A model generated the notes under the pieces. That model was given only the letters and a program-made list of their open reading frames with translations, did not search any database and was not told where the DNA came from. The position numbers and the translations under genes were made by a program. A stretch of DNA of 64,000 nucleotides from Mycolicibacterium mageritense (GTDB lineage Bacteria; Actinomycetota; Actinomycetes; Mycobacteriales; Mycobacteriaceae), in the NCBI RefSeq assembly GCF_010727475.1, contig NZ_AP022567.1, forward strand, positions 7,130,001 to 7,194,000, given 5' to 3'. Of the stretch, positions 25,493 through 33,036 are shown in pieces. Each line of letters opens with the position of its first letter. Position 1 is the stretch's first letter.

Positions 25493-26820
25493 CCCGACAC
25501 CTGCAATTCCAGCATGGCCTTGATGCGCTGCCGGTGGTCGAGGCTCACCGACCGCGCCACGCCTTCGAGCAGCGCCCGGACGTCGTCGACATCCTCGCAG
25601 GATTCCTGCCAGACGTCGCGGCCATGCAAGCGGGCCCACAGCCTGCTCAGGTAGGGACGCGCGAACACCGCCAAGTCGTCGACCACCTGTTGTTGGCGGG
25701 GATGGATCGCGGAGCCATCGGCGAGATAGCGGCGCGCGTGCAGCACATAGGCTTCCTTGGCCAGGCGGGCCTGGATCCGAGCCGTCAGCTCATGGCGCGG
25801 CCGCGCCGAAACCTCAAGCGGTTTCAGCTCGTTGGCCACCTCGACGCCGGTCAGCAGACCGGCTTGCTTGTCCTCGGTCAGCAAGCCCCACGGGGCGCAG
25901 GCCCGGTCGACCTCCTCGGCGCACAGCAGCGGCACATCGGGCAGTTCGTCACGGTCGAGTGCGCGCCGCAGGGTGGCTCGCACGCGGTCGACCACGCTGC
26001 GATCCAGCGGGCGATCACCGGCGGCGTTCCCGTCGATCGACGGCGGCGCTTGGGGCGTAATGGAACTCAGTCCGATCTCGACGATGGACCAGGGCAGGCC
26101 GGAATCGGCCAGCCGCGCCTTGGCGCCCAGGTTGTACGGCGTCGCATCGGCGATCAGCGCCGACCACACGCGCTGCCGGGCCATCTCGGCGCGGTGGCTG
26201 GGTGCGGGGCCGAGCACTGTCGCCAGCCCGGCGAAAAACGGTCCGGTGATGGCGTTCGTCGGCTGCACGTCGCGCCAGCTGCGTTCGAGCTGCCGCCGCA
26301 ACCGCGTGATCACCTGCGGATCGCCCACATGCTCGTTGAGCACCTCGATCGCGGTGCGGTCGCGGCCGTGGTGGATCTCGCGCAGCACCGCGGCCGCGGC
26401 CTGCCGGCCGCCGGGCGGGCCCTGGGTCACGGCGAGCTCGAAACACACCGGGAAATAGAGTTCCTGCGCGTTGCCGGTGGTGATGCGTTGTGCCCGGCGC
26501 TCCTGTTTGAGGACGACGAACCACGCGGCCGCCGCCCGCAACTGCGCGGCCTGCCCGACGATCGTCTCGTACATCGCCGCGGCGACATCCGGACCGAGCA
26601 CCGGCGCGGAGAACTGGGTGTTGCTGCGCAGCCGCAGAACCAGAGGGTCGATGATGCGTTTGACGGTGCGGCGCAGCGGCCCACCGTCATCACCGCTGAG
26701 CACCTCGACACCGGGACCGACAGCGCGCCAAGCCCGGTCGATCACGGCGCGGCGGGGTTGGTCCGCCTGCTGGTCCGAACGCGACCGGGCACCCGGCGCT
26801 GCTTCCGACCCGATGCTCAT
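25489..26820 (-). CDS. Hypothetical protein of the TPR-CHAT island (443 aa)
   Basis: 443 residues, not recognised. It looks wholly alpha-helical, Arg- and Ala-rich, with no transmembrane segment. Distinctive stretches are TVKRIIDPLVLRLRSNTQFS, ATPYNLGAKARLADSGLPW and ADGSAIHPRQQQVVDDLAVF. The start at MSIGSEAAPG is supported by a TATCCT -10 box 7 nt upstream (26833-26828), so the mRNA is probably leaderless; the longer frame to 27144 overlaps the divergent gene and is rejected. First gene of a two-gene operon with the 363-residue protein. Context suggests a partner or substrate of the neighbouring CHAT protease, but nothing in the sequence proves that. Confidence 0.75.
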   Translation of the reverse strand: MSIGSEAAPGARSRSDQQADQPRRAVIDRAWRAVGPGVEVLSGDDGGPLRRTVKRIIDPLVLRLRSNTQFSAPVLGPDVAAAMYETIVGQAAQLRAAAAWFVVLKQERRAQRITTGNAQELYFPVCFELAVTQGPPGGRQAAAAVLREIHHGRDRTAIEVLNEHVGDPQVITRLRRQLERSWRDVQPTNAITGPFFAGLATVLGPAPSHRAEMARQRVWSALIADATPYNLGAKARLADSGLPWSIVEIGLSSITPQAPPSIDGNAAGDRPLDRSVVDRVRATLRRALDRDELPDVPLLCAEEVDRACAPWGLLTEDKQAGLLTGVEVANELKPLEVSARPRHELTARIQARLAKEAYVLHARRYLADGSAIHPRQQQVVDDLAVFARPYLSRLWARLHGRDVWQESCEDVDDVRALLEGVARSVSLDHRQRIKAMLELQVSG

Positions 26821-26827
26821 CGGCACC

Positions 26828-26833
26828 AGGATA
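26828..26833 (-). promoter_or_regulatory. -10 box of a leaderless promoter for the 443-aa gene
   Basis: TATCCT on the minus strand, 7 nt before ATG 26820, with no ribosome-binding site in between. Confidence 0.45.
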
Positions 26834-26890
26834 GAGCCACGGGTCCAAAAGTTGGGTTCGGTAGCGCTGTGCGAGCCTGACCCTGGTGCG

Positions 26891-27343
26891 ATGACCGACG
26901 CCCTGATGCTCACCGTTGTCTGCTTCATCTGCGGCGGTGCCGCAGGTGCCGTCCTGTCCGCGGCGCGCCGCCGACGATGCGCGCGGCCCGACGACGAGGC
27001 AACCGAGCGCCTCGTCACGATCGAGGAGTTGGTCGCAGAGTTCGACCACATGCTGATCCGCAAAGGGTTGATGACCAGTGCACAGCTGGCACTGATCCGG
27101 CACGGCACCCGGTCACGCGGCGTCGTCACGGGCATGCGGGCCACCGGGACGGCACGCGAGGACTATCGCGAGGTCGAGCTCGACCTCATGGTCACCAGGC
27201 CCGGCGGCGGCCAGTTCCCGGCGACCGAGACCGCGCTGATTCCGGCGTCTTCACTGGCGAAGGTTTCGCCCGGCAGCGTCATCGACGCGTACTACCGGCC
27301 CGGCGACGAAGGCACCATCGCGGTGTGCGTCTCGCCCTGCTGA
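26891..27343 (+). CDS. Small membrane-anchored protein with a C-terminal beta domain
   Basis: 150 residues. One N-terminal membrane helix (LMLTVVCFICGGAAGAVLS) is followed by Arg-rich stop-transfer residues and a helical linker; the last 80 residues read like the beta domain often attached to bacterial membrane anchors (GVVTGMRATGTAREDYREVE, then V.PGSVIDAYYRPGDEGTIAV). Function unknown. It is transcribed toward the CHAT gene, ending 6 nt before the convergent CHAT stop, and is divergent from the 443-residue gene. Its place inside the island suggests a link to the protease, perhaps as membrane anchor or target (inference). Confidence 0.7.
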   Translation: MTDALMLTVVCFICGGAAGAVLSAARRRRCARPDDEATERLVTIEELVAEFDHMLIRKGLMTSAQLALIRHGTRSRGVVTGMRATGTAREDYREVELDLMVTRPGGGQFPATETALIPASSLAKVSPGSVIDAYYRPGDEGTIAVCVSPC

Positions 27344-27348
27344 GCGGC

Positions 27349-28539
27349 TCATCGCACACCGTCGACGGCGAAACTGGCCACCGCGGCCCAATGCAGGGGG
27401 CTTGCCGCACGATCGCCGTCCCGCCACCGCCGCATCTGGGCCCGCTGCCACCGGTTGACCGCGCGGCCCGCGTCGTCGCCACGGTGTGCCAGGTCGACAC
27501 CGACGATGGTGTCCGCCATCAGATCGGCCTCGGCCGTCCCGAACATCCGGAACCCCGCTGTGGTCGGAAGCGACCACAGCGTCGCAGTGACCAACTGCGC
27601 GCCCCCCAGGATCATCGCGGCCACCAGTCCGGCCGCCTCGTCGAACCGGTAGTCACCGCCGGAAGCGCACGCCAGCAACGCAACCCGCGGCGGGATCGGC
27701 ACCCCGGCCGAGATCACCTCGCCCGCGGTGAGCGGCCGGTCCTCGGCCAGATGCAACGCAGCGCGGTCGGCATGCCCGGCGTCGCCGTCGGCCGCGCTGG
27801 CATGACCGACGTAGAGCAACCGGGACGGCTCTTGTGCACACACCTCGGCCAGCCAGCGACGGTCGGTGTCGGTGCGCCGGAACAGTTCGACGGCGTCGGT
27901 CACTGCCGGAAGCACGCCCTCATCGATCAGGTTGCCGAAATGCCGAGACAGCACCGTGTCCGGCGACGGTCTGCCGAGCACCGAACCCAGCGGCGAATCC
28001 GGTCGCTGCCCCGGTATCCGCGGATCGAGCAGCAGCACCGGCGGATGATCGCGCCGGTCCTGCCAATCGGATACCTGGCGCGGTGCATGAACAATGTTGG
28101 GCGGCACCGCCATCAGCACGTCGACCAGCTCCATGAGGCGGAAACCGTGCGGTCCCGGCATGGCCAGCTGGCCCCACGGCACCCGGCCCAGCGACGGGCT
28201 CGGCGACACGAACAGCACAGGCCGCGGCGACTCGACACAGTCCGCCAGCAACTTCCAGCCGTCGGCGCCGATCAACTGGGCTCCGAGCAGCTGCGCAAGC
28301 TCGAATTCAGCCTTGGGGTCCGCGAATGCTCCTGTGGTCACGGCCCGTTCGATAGCCTCCGCAGGCGTTTCGGACCCGACCGGATCTGGCAACGCGGAGT
28401 TCAGTGCGGCCTCGACAGCCTGCAGGTTGGGTTCCTCGATCACCCAGGTGACCGAGCGTTCCGGTGCCCCTACAACGCGCAGGCTCGCATACGTCGCGAT
28501 GCCGACTTCAGCCAACCGCAGCACCAGGGTATGCGTCAT
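27349..28539 (-). CDS. CHAT-domain protease (caspase/separase-like)
   Basis: 396 residues. The C-terminal half is a full CHAT domain: VPWGQLAMPG (start of the peptidase core), catalytic His246 in YVGHAS, catalytic Cys291 in LLACASG, the helix GLVAAMILGGAQLVTATLWSLP and the closing SPLHWAAVASFAVDG. Both dyad residues are present, so it should be an active cysteine protease. The first 110 residues are a separate alpha/beta region. Its ATG overlaps the TPR gene stop by 4 nt (ATGA): the pair forms a split TPR-CHAT unit, a layout in which the TPR part senses or recruits and the CHAT part cleaves. Targets are unknown; neighbours within the island are the first candidates. Confidence 0.88.
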   Translation of the reverse strand: MTHTLVLRLAEVGIATYASLRVVGAPERSVTWVIEEPNLQAVEAALNSALPDPVGSETPAEAIERAVTTGAFADPKAEFELAQLLGAQLIGADGWKLLADCVESPRPVLFVSPSPSLGRVPWGQLAMPGPHGFRLMELVDVLMAVPPNIVHAPRQVSDWQDRRDHPPVLLLDPRIPGQRPDSPLGSVLGRPSPDTVLSRHFGNLIDEGVLPAVTDAVELFRRTDTDRRWLAEVCAQEPSRLLYVGHASAADGDAGHADRAALHLAEDRPLTAGEVISAGVPIPPRVALLACASGGDYRFDEAAGLVAAMILGGAQLVTATLWSLPTTAGFRMFGTAEADLMADTIVGVDLAHRGDDAGRAVNRWQRAQMRRWRDGDRAASPLHWAAVASFAVDGVR

Positions 28540-30290
28540 GGCCACGTCGCCCATTCCGCGCCGGGCGCAGTCACGTCACGACCGTAACGTTGTCGCGCCA
28601 GCTCCCGGTAGCGGCTCAGGATCGGCCCCGAACTCGGGTCCATCCGCAACGGAGGCAGCGGTCCGAGCCGGGTCAGCGCACCGTCGGCCAGGACCGGTGC
28701 CGCCGCGGCCGCGACGGCGAGTTGCGGTGCGAGTTCGGCTTCCACGGGCACCGCACCGGTGGCTGTGTCGGCCCAGTCGACGGACTGTGCCGGGCCCGCT
28801 TCGGCGGCCCCGTCGGTACTGAACGTGCCGCGCGCGCTGTGATATTCGATCAGCTCGCAGATCAGCTCCGTGTTGTCCGATTCCCAGGCCACCGCGAACG
28901 CGCCCGCCAGCAGCGGAGCCGATACGCTGTGCGCCCAGCGGGCTCGGGCTCCGGCGTCGGTGATCGTGTAGCGCACCGAATCCACCGCCAACGCAGCGGG
29001 CACTTTCAGGTCGGCGGCGCGATCGAGCTTGACCATCGCGCGGCGGTACTTGCGACTACCCGGGCGGCAGTTGTACCAACCGGTTCCCGCTGCGTGCCGG
29101 GCTTCGACCTGTTCCCAGCTCTGCCCGGGTTTACCGAGCCCGTCGAACCCCATCTCCGCGAGCGCATCGGCCCGCCAGATGTTGCCGAGGTGTGCGTCGA
29201 GCCGGGCATACTGCAGCCAGCTGTGCCGCGGCGAGGCGTCCAGGAGCTTTCTGGCCTCGTCCACCATCGCGATCGCGTCGTCGAACAGGCCGCGAAAAAG
29301 GGCTATCCAGCTGCGCTGCAGCAGAATCCGGTGGATGTAGAGAGGTCGCTCGATCTCGCGCCAATGCCTCTCGGCATGTTCCCAGCATTGATCGGCCTCG
29401 CGCAGCCTGCCGATACCCAACCGGATCAGCCCGAAATACAGCCAGCTTCGTGAAACATCGTGCGCGCGAGCATGTTCGGCGATCACCGGGTAGGCCTCGG
29501 TGACCAGATCCTGGGTTTCGGCGTACGCGCCCCCCGACCAGCAGGCAGCGGCCTGTTCCAGCTGCGCACGGGCGGACGCGAGTCGCCAGCCCCTGGCCTG
29601 CGCGCGGGCACCGGCCCGATGCAACCACGGCGCGGCCTCATCGAGTCGCCCCGACTCGATGCAGAACCGGCTGTAGCCGAGTGCGCCGGCAACGAACAGG
29701 TAATCGGTCTCGGCGTCGCCGGTTCCCGGCGCGACGTAGCCCTCGAGGACGTCGAGCACCTCGGACCACAGCGGGACCGACGCGGCGTAGAGATCGTCGT
29801 CGCAGAGCGCTGTGGCGAGCAGGATCCTGGTGTGGCAGGTCAGATTGCGGTGTTCGTCGGCCAGATCCCGGAAATCCCCTGCCGTCGCGATCAGTGCCGC
29901 GAGATGCGCTGCGGCACTGTCATGATCGCCACGCGCCGCGGCCAGTCCTGCTTCGAGGAACTCCGCCCGTCGGTTGTACCGGCAGATCATGTGGTCGACC
30001 TCGGCGTCGGACATGCTGACCTGTCCGGCCAGATCTGGTCGTTGACCCGCACGGACGGCGGTGTAGATCGCCAGGCAGTCCCGGATGCGGGAAATGCTTT
30101 CCACCACACCGTCATACGCAGTGCGCACCAGGTAGATCTCGCCGAGTTGGGCGAACACCTCGAGCGCATAGTCGTCGCGGTCGGCCTGCTCGATCACGGG
30201 CAGCAGCGACACCAGCAATTCCCGGGCCGAATCTTCATCGGCCGCGAGCGCGAGCTGACGGGCGCGATGCAGATCCCCGACTATGGTCAC
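28536..30290 (-). CDS. Tetratricopeptide-repeat protein, partner of the CHAT protease
   Basis: About 584 residues from GTG 30290; ATG 30302 is the alternative but lies in a TATGGT box (30303-30298) that reads as the -10 of a leaderless promoter. The protein is a run of helical hairpins with TPR spacing (ALEVFAQLGEIYLVRTAYDG; SRSWLYFGLIRLGIGRLREA; HRILLQRSWIALFRGLFDDA), giving about 8-10 repeats over residues 5-420, then a less regular C-terminal region (AGARARWAHSVSAPLLAGAF). Such repeats bind peptide or protein ligands. Translation is coupled to the CHAT gene. No signal peptide. It lies just downstream of the lipoprotein terminator, on the same strand. Confidence 0.8.
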   Translation of the reverse strand: MTIVGDLHRARQLALAADEDSARELLVSLLPVIEQADRDDYALEVFAQLGEIYLVRTAYDGVVESISRIRDCLAIYTAVRAGQRPDLAGQVSMSDAEVDHMICRYNRRAEFLEAGLAAARGDHDSAAAHLAALIATAGDFRDLADEHRNLTCHTRILLATALCDDDLYAASVPLWSEVLDVLEGYVAPGTGDAETDYLFVAGALGYSRFCIESGRLDEAAPWLHRAGARAQARGWRLASARAQLEQAAACWSGGAYAETQDLVTEAYPVIAEHARAHDVSRSWLYFGLIRLGIGRLREADQCWEHAERHWREIERPLYIHRILLQRSWIALFRGLFDDAIAMVDEARKLLDASPRHSWLQYARLDAHLGNIWRADALAEMGFDGLGKPGQSWEQVEARHAAGTGWYNCRPGSRKYRRAMVKLDRAADLKVPAALAVDSVRYTITDAGARARWAHSVSAPLLAGAFAVAWESDNTELICELIEYHSARGTFSTDGAAEAGPAQSVDWADTATGAVPVEAELAPQLAVAAAAAPVLADGALTRLGPLPPLRMDPSSGPILSRYRELARQRYGRDVTAPGAEWATWP

Positions 30291-30302
30291 CTTTTGCACC
30301 AT

Positions 30303-30342
30303 ACAAAAGGGGCGGGCGTGCCCGGCACCGGGCACGCCCGCC
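30303..30342 (-). terminator. Intrinsic terminator of the lipoprotein gene
   Basis: GGCGGGCGTGCCCGG (30311-30325) and CCGGGCACGCCCGCC (30328-30342) form a perfect 15-bp stem; on the minus strand it is followed by CCTTTTG. It separates the lipoprotein gene from the TPR gene, whose promoter starts at its edge. Confidence 0.85.
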
Positions 30343-30354
30343 ATGTCGGGACGC

Positions 30355-30855
30355 TCAGCTGCAGGTCACCGTGATGGTGAACGGCTTGTTGATCATCCCG
30401 GCCATCGGGTTCTTCATGTCGGCTCCAGAGGCCTCACCGGTGATGGTGTAGGTGTCTCCGTCCACCTTGACCTCGGCGGAACCGACCTTCACGCCCATGT
30501 TCTCGCTGACCGCGAGTGCGCTGCCGTCATACACCAGGCCCAGCGACTCGACCTTGGGGGTGGCCTCGTCGGTCATCACCACGCCGAGACCCTGCTGGCC
30601 ACCGATCGCGGCACTGGCGACGTTGATCTTGCCGGCCTGCTTGACACAGGTGACCGAGTTGAGGTCGAGACCGGCCAGGTCGGAGCCGCCGACCTTGACC
30701 TCGGTCTTGCCGCCCGTGCTGACCTGCGATGCACCGCTCGACGCGGCGGGCTTGTCGGAGGGCTGGTCTGCCGGCTTGTCGTTCGAGCAGCCCACCAGCA
30801 CCGCGCCGGTCGCGAGCAGTCCCATTGTGGCCGCGATAACCCGATTCTTCGTCAT
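30355..30855 (-). CDS. 19-kDa-antigen-family (LpqH-like) lipoprotein
   Basis: 166 residues. Signal peptide MTKNRVIAATMGLLATGAVL with lipobox LVGC; Cys22 or the residue next to it would be lipidated. A Ser/Pro/Lys-rich linker is followed by the beta-sandwich domain of the mycobacterial 19-kDa lipoprotein family (EVKVGGSDLAGLDLNSVTCV ... FTITVTCS, with two Cys that can form a disulphide). Cell-envelope lipoprotein of unknown function; related M. tuberculosis proteins are strong TLR2 agonists. AGGGGAAG upstream of the ATG is a good ribosome-binding site. A clear terminator follows. Confidence 0.92.
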   Translation of the reverse strand: MTKNRVIAATMGLLATGAVLVGCSNDKPADQPSDKPAASSGASQVSTGGKTEVKVGGSDLAGLDLNSVTCVKQAGKINVASAAIGGQQGLGVVMTDEATPKVESLGLVYDGSALAVSENMGVKVGSAEVKVDGDTYTITGEASGADMKNPMAGMINKPFTITVTCS

Positions 30856-30972
30856 TGCGTCTTCCCCTTCGTTTCGCGTCGCCCCGATGGCTCCGTCGTG
30901 TCACGAAGTCTTGGCGGCACGGAGCGCTACCGATCCCAAGAAATGTCGGTTGTCGCAGGTAACGTGGGGTAC

Positions 30973-31308
30973 GTGACGAACGACCCAGCCCAGCCCGGAA
31001 CGCCCGAAGAGCGCGCAGCGGCCGAGGAGGACGCCGCGGTCGAGGGCGAGGTCGTCCCGCCCGCCCCGGCGCCCGGACCGCTCTCGGAACCTGCCGACAC
31101 CGGCTACACCGCGGCAGGCGTACCGACGTTCGACTCGGTGCGCGAGAAGATCGAGACCCGCTACGGCACCGCGATCGGTGCCCACGAGCTGGCAGCCGAA
31201 ACGCCCGAAGGGCGCTCGGTCGAGGAGCAGTACGAGAAGCGGCAGGAGGCGGCGGCCGAACGGCTGCGCCAGATCCGCGAATCCATGCGCGAGCAGGGCG
31301 ACGCCTGA
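30973..31308 (+). CDS. Small acidic hypothetical protein
   Basis: 111 residues from GTG 30973 (an in-frame ATG lies at 30943). The N-terminal half is Pro/Glu-rich and probably disordered; the C-terminal half is a charged helix (VPTFDSVREKIETRYGTAIG ... EKRQEAAAERLRQIRESMRE) that could be a coiled coil. No known function. It may correspond to Rv1638A, which occupies the same place beside uvrA. The next gene begins 4 nt after its stop, so the two are probably one transcript. Confidence 0.75.
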   Translation: MTNDPAQPGTPEERAAAEEDAAVEGEVVPPAPAPGPLSEPADTGYTAAGVPTFDSVREKIETRYGTAIGAHELAAETPEGRSVEEQYEKRQEAAAERLRQIRESMREQGDA

Positions 31309-31311
31309 TCC

Positions 31312-32460
31312 GTGCGGTCGTTCACCCTCGCGGAGCGGCGTGCCAGGCTGGCCCGGCGGCACTTCCTGAACGGCCCGGCCGTCTCCGTCGCCGACGCCAC
31401 AGCGGCCTTCGTCGGCCTGCACGCCACCGATCCGTCGACCCCGTACCTGTCACTGTGGGCACGCCTGCCGGACTTCTCGGTCACCGATCTGGACGCGGCT
31501 CTCTACGAAAAACGCTCGCTGGTCAAGCATCTCGCGATGCGGCGCACCCTGTGGGTGGTGCCCAGCTGCGATCTGCCGCTGATCCAGGCCGCGGCCAGCG
31601 ACCGCGTCGCGGCCAACGAGACCCGAAAGCTGACCGCGGACGCACAGAAGGCCGGCCTCGGCGCCGAGTGGCTCGACACCGCGAGCGCGGCCGTGCTGAC
31701 GTACCTGGCCGAGCACGGCCCGACGGGCGCGGCGCAGCTGCGTGCCGCGCTGCCTGAGCTGGCCGGGCGCCACGACCCCGCACCGGGCAAGCCCTGGGGC
31801 GGGGAAACTCCTTTGGCGCCACGAGTTTTGACGGTGCTGGGCGTACGCGGGGACATCGTCCGCGGCCCCAACGAGGGCAGCTGGACCACGTCGCGGCCAC
31901 GGTGGGCGGCAATGACCGACTGGATCGAACCCGGCGACCCGCCGACGCTCGAGGTGGCGCGGGCCGAGTTGGTGCGCACGTGGCTGCGCACGTTCGGGCC
32001 GGCGACCGTCACCGACATCAAATGGTGGTTCGGCAACACCCTGACCTGGGCGCGGCATGCCCTGCGTGACGTCGGCGCGGTCGAGGTGGACCTGGCCGGC
32101 GTGACCGGGTACGCGTTGGCCGACGATCTCGAAGTCGAGCCGGACGTCGAGCCGTGGGCGGCGCTACTGCCGGGGCTCGACGTCACCACCATGGGTTGGT
32201 TCGACCGGGACTGGTATCTCGGTGCGCACCGCGGCCAGGCGTTCGACTCCAACGGCAACGCGGGGCCGACGGCGTGGTGGAACGGCCGCGTTGTCGGAGG
32301 CTGGGCCCAGGATGCCGACGGCCGGGTCGAACTGCGCCTGCTCGAAGACATCGGGCGCGAAGGCAACCGCGCGTTGCGGCGCCGCGCCGAGGCCCTCACC
32401 GAATGGTTGGCCGGCGCACGCGTCAGACCGCGCTTTCCGTCGCCGCTGACGAAAGGCTGA
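31312..32460 (+). CDS. Winged-helix DNA-binding domain protein of the AlkZ/YcaQ type
   Basis: 382 residues from GTG 31312. The layout matches the HTH_42 (PF06224) family, whose studied members AlkZ and YcaQ are DNA glycosylases for cross-links and bulky adducts. Tandem winged-helix-like segments are seen in RSLVKHLAMRRTLWVVPSCD and TVLGVRGDIVRGPNEGSW, and the usual GNAGPTAWWNGRVVGGW-type strand is near the C-terminus. Studied glycosylases carry a catalytic QxQ near the N-terminus; here the corresponding FVGLHATDP has no Gln, so glycosylase activity is uncertain. Proximity to uvrA may be coincidental. Confidence 0.8.
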   Translation: MRSFTLAERRARLARRHFLNGPAVSVADATAAFVGLHATDPSTPYLSLWARLPDFSVTDLDAALYEKRSLVKHLAMRRTLWVVPSCDLPLIQAAASDRVAANETRKLTADAQKAGLGAEWLDTASAAVLTYLAEHGPTGAAQLRAALPELAGRHDPAPGKPWGGETPLAPRVLTVLGVRGDIVRGPNEGSWTTSRPRWAAMTDWIEPGDPPTLEVARAELVRTWLRTFGPATVTDIKWWFGNTLTWARHALRDVGAVEVDLAGVTGYALADDLEVEPDVEPWAALLPGLDVTTMGWFDRDWYLGAHRGQAFDSNGNAGPTAWWNGRVVGGWAQDADGRVELRLLEDIGREGNRALRRRAEALTEWLAGARVRPRFPSPLTKG

Positions 32461-32466
32461 CGGATC

Positions 32467-33036
32467 GTGCGATCCACCGGCTGGACGCTGCCGATTCTGG
32501 TCACCTTTGCACTCACCGGCATGATGTACGGGGCGACCGTCCCGGGCGAACAACCCGCCGTCTTCGACATCTCTGCGCTGCTGCTCATGGCACTGACGCT
32601 CGCCTGGTTGGTGGCCGTCGTCCGTCAGCTGACAGTATCGGGCGAACACCGCAACTGGTTTGCCCTGGTGGCCTCGCCCGCGCTGGTGCTGACGGCCCTG
32701 CTCCTCATCCACGCCGGGGTTCCGCTGCAATTGCGTTGGTATACAGCAGAACCCGCCTTTACCCAGGCACTGCAGGCGTTCGAGAGGGATCCGGCTTTCG
32801 GGAGAAATCCGGGTCAGATCTCCGGCTACCCGATCGAATACATCACCCGGCGAGCCGACAATTTCGTCGACTTCACCTACCGCAATGACCAGAACGGCTG
32901 GGACGGCATCACCTACAGCGCCGACGGCAGCGAACCACGCACTGTGCACCATTCTGCCGGGAACTACGTCATCCACTGGGCGCAGCGGCTCGGTGCGCAC
33001 TGGTTCGCGTTCGAGGGCTACCAGACCGTGAGCTAA
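32467..33036 (+). CDS. Small integral membrane protein with soluble C-terminal domain
   Basis: 189 residues from GTG 32467 with AAAGG upstream. Three hydrophobic segments (LPILVTFALTGMMYGATVP; ISALLLMALTLAWLVAVVRQ; WFALVASPALVLTALLLIHA) are followed by an about 100-residue extracytoplasmic domain (VPLQLRWYTAEPAFTQALQA ... GAHWFAFEGYQTVS) of unknown function. Starts 6 nt after the AlkZ-like gene. The TAA overlaps the stop codon of the convergent ABC-F gene by 4 nt. Confidence 0.75.
   Translation: MRSTGWTLPILVTFALTGMMYGATVPGEQPAVFDISALLLMALTLAWLVAVVRQLTVSGEHRNWFALVASPALVLTALLLIHAGVPLQLRWYTAEPAFTQALQAFERDPAFGRNPGQISGYPIEYITRRADNFVDFTYRNDQNGWDGITYSADGSEPRTVHHSAGNYVIHWAQRLGAHWFAFEGYQTVS

Noticed and set aside
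26471..26890. N-terminal extension of the 150-residue membrane protein
   Set aside because: It would overlap the divergent 443-aa gene and its promoter and has no coding character.
26891..27343. Gasdermin-like pore protein next to the CHAT protease
   Set aside because: Too short, and it has an N-terminal membrane anchor instead of the gasdermin fold; kept only as a possible target.
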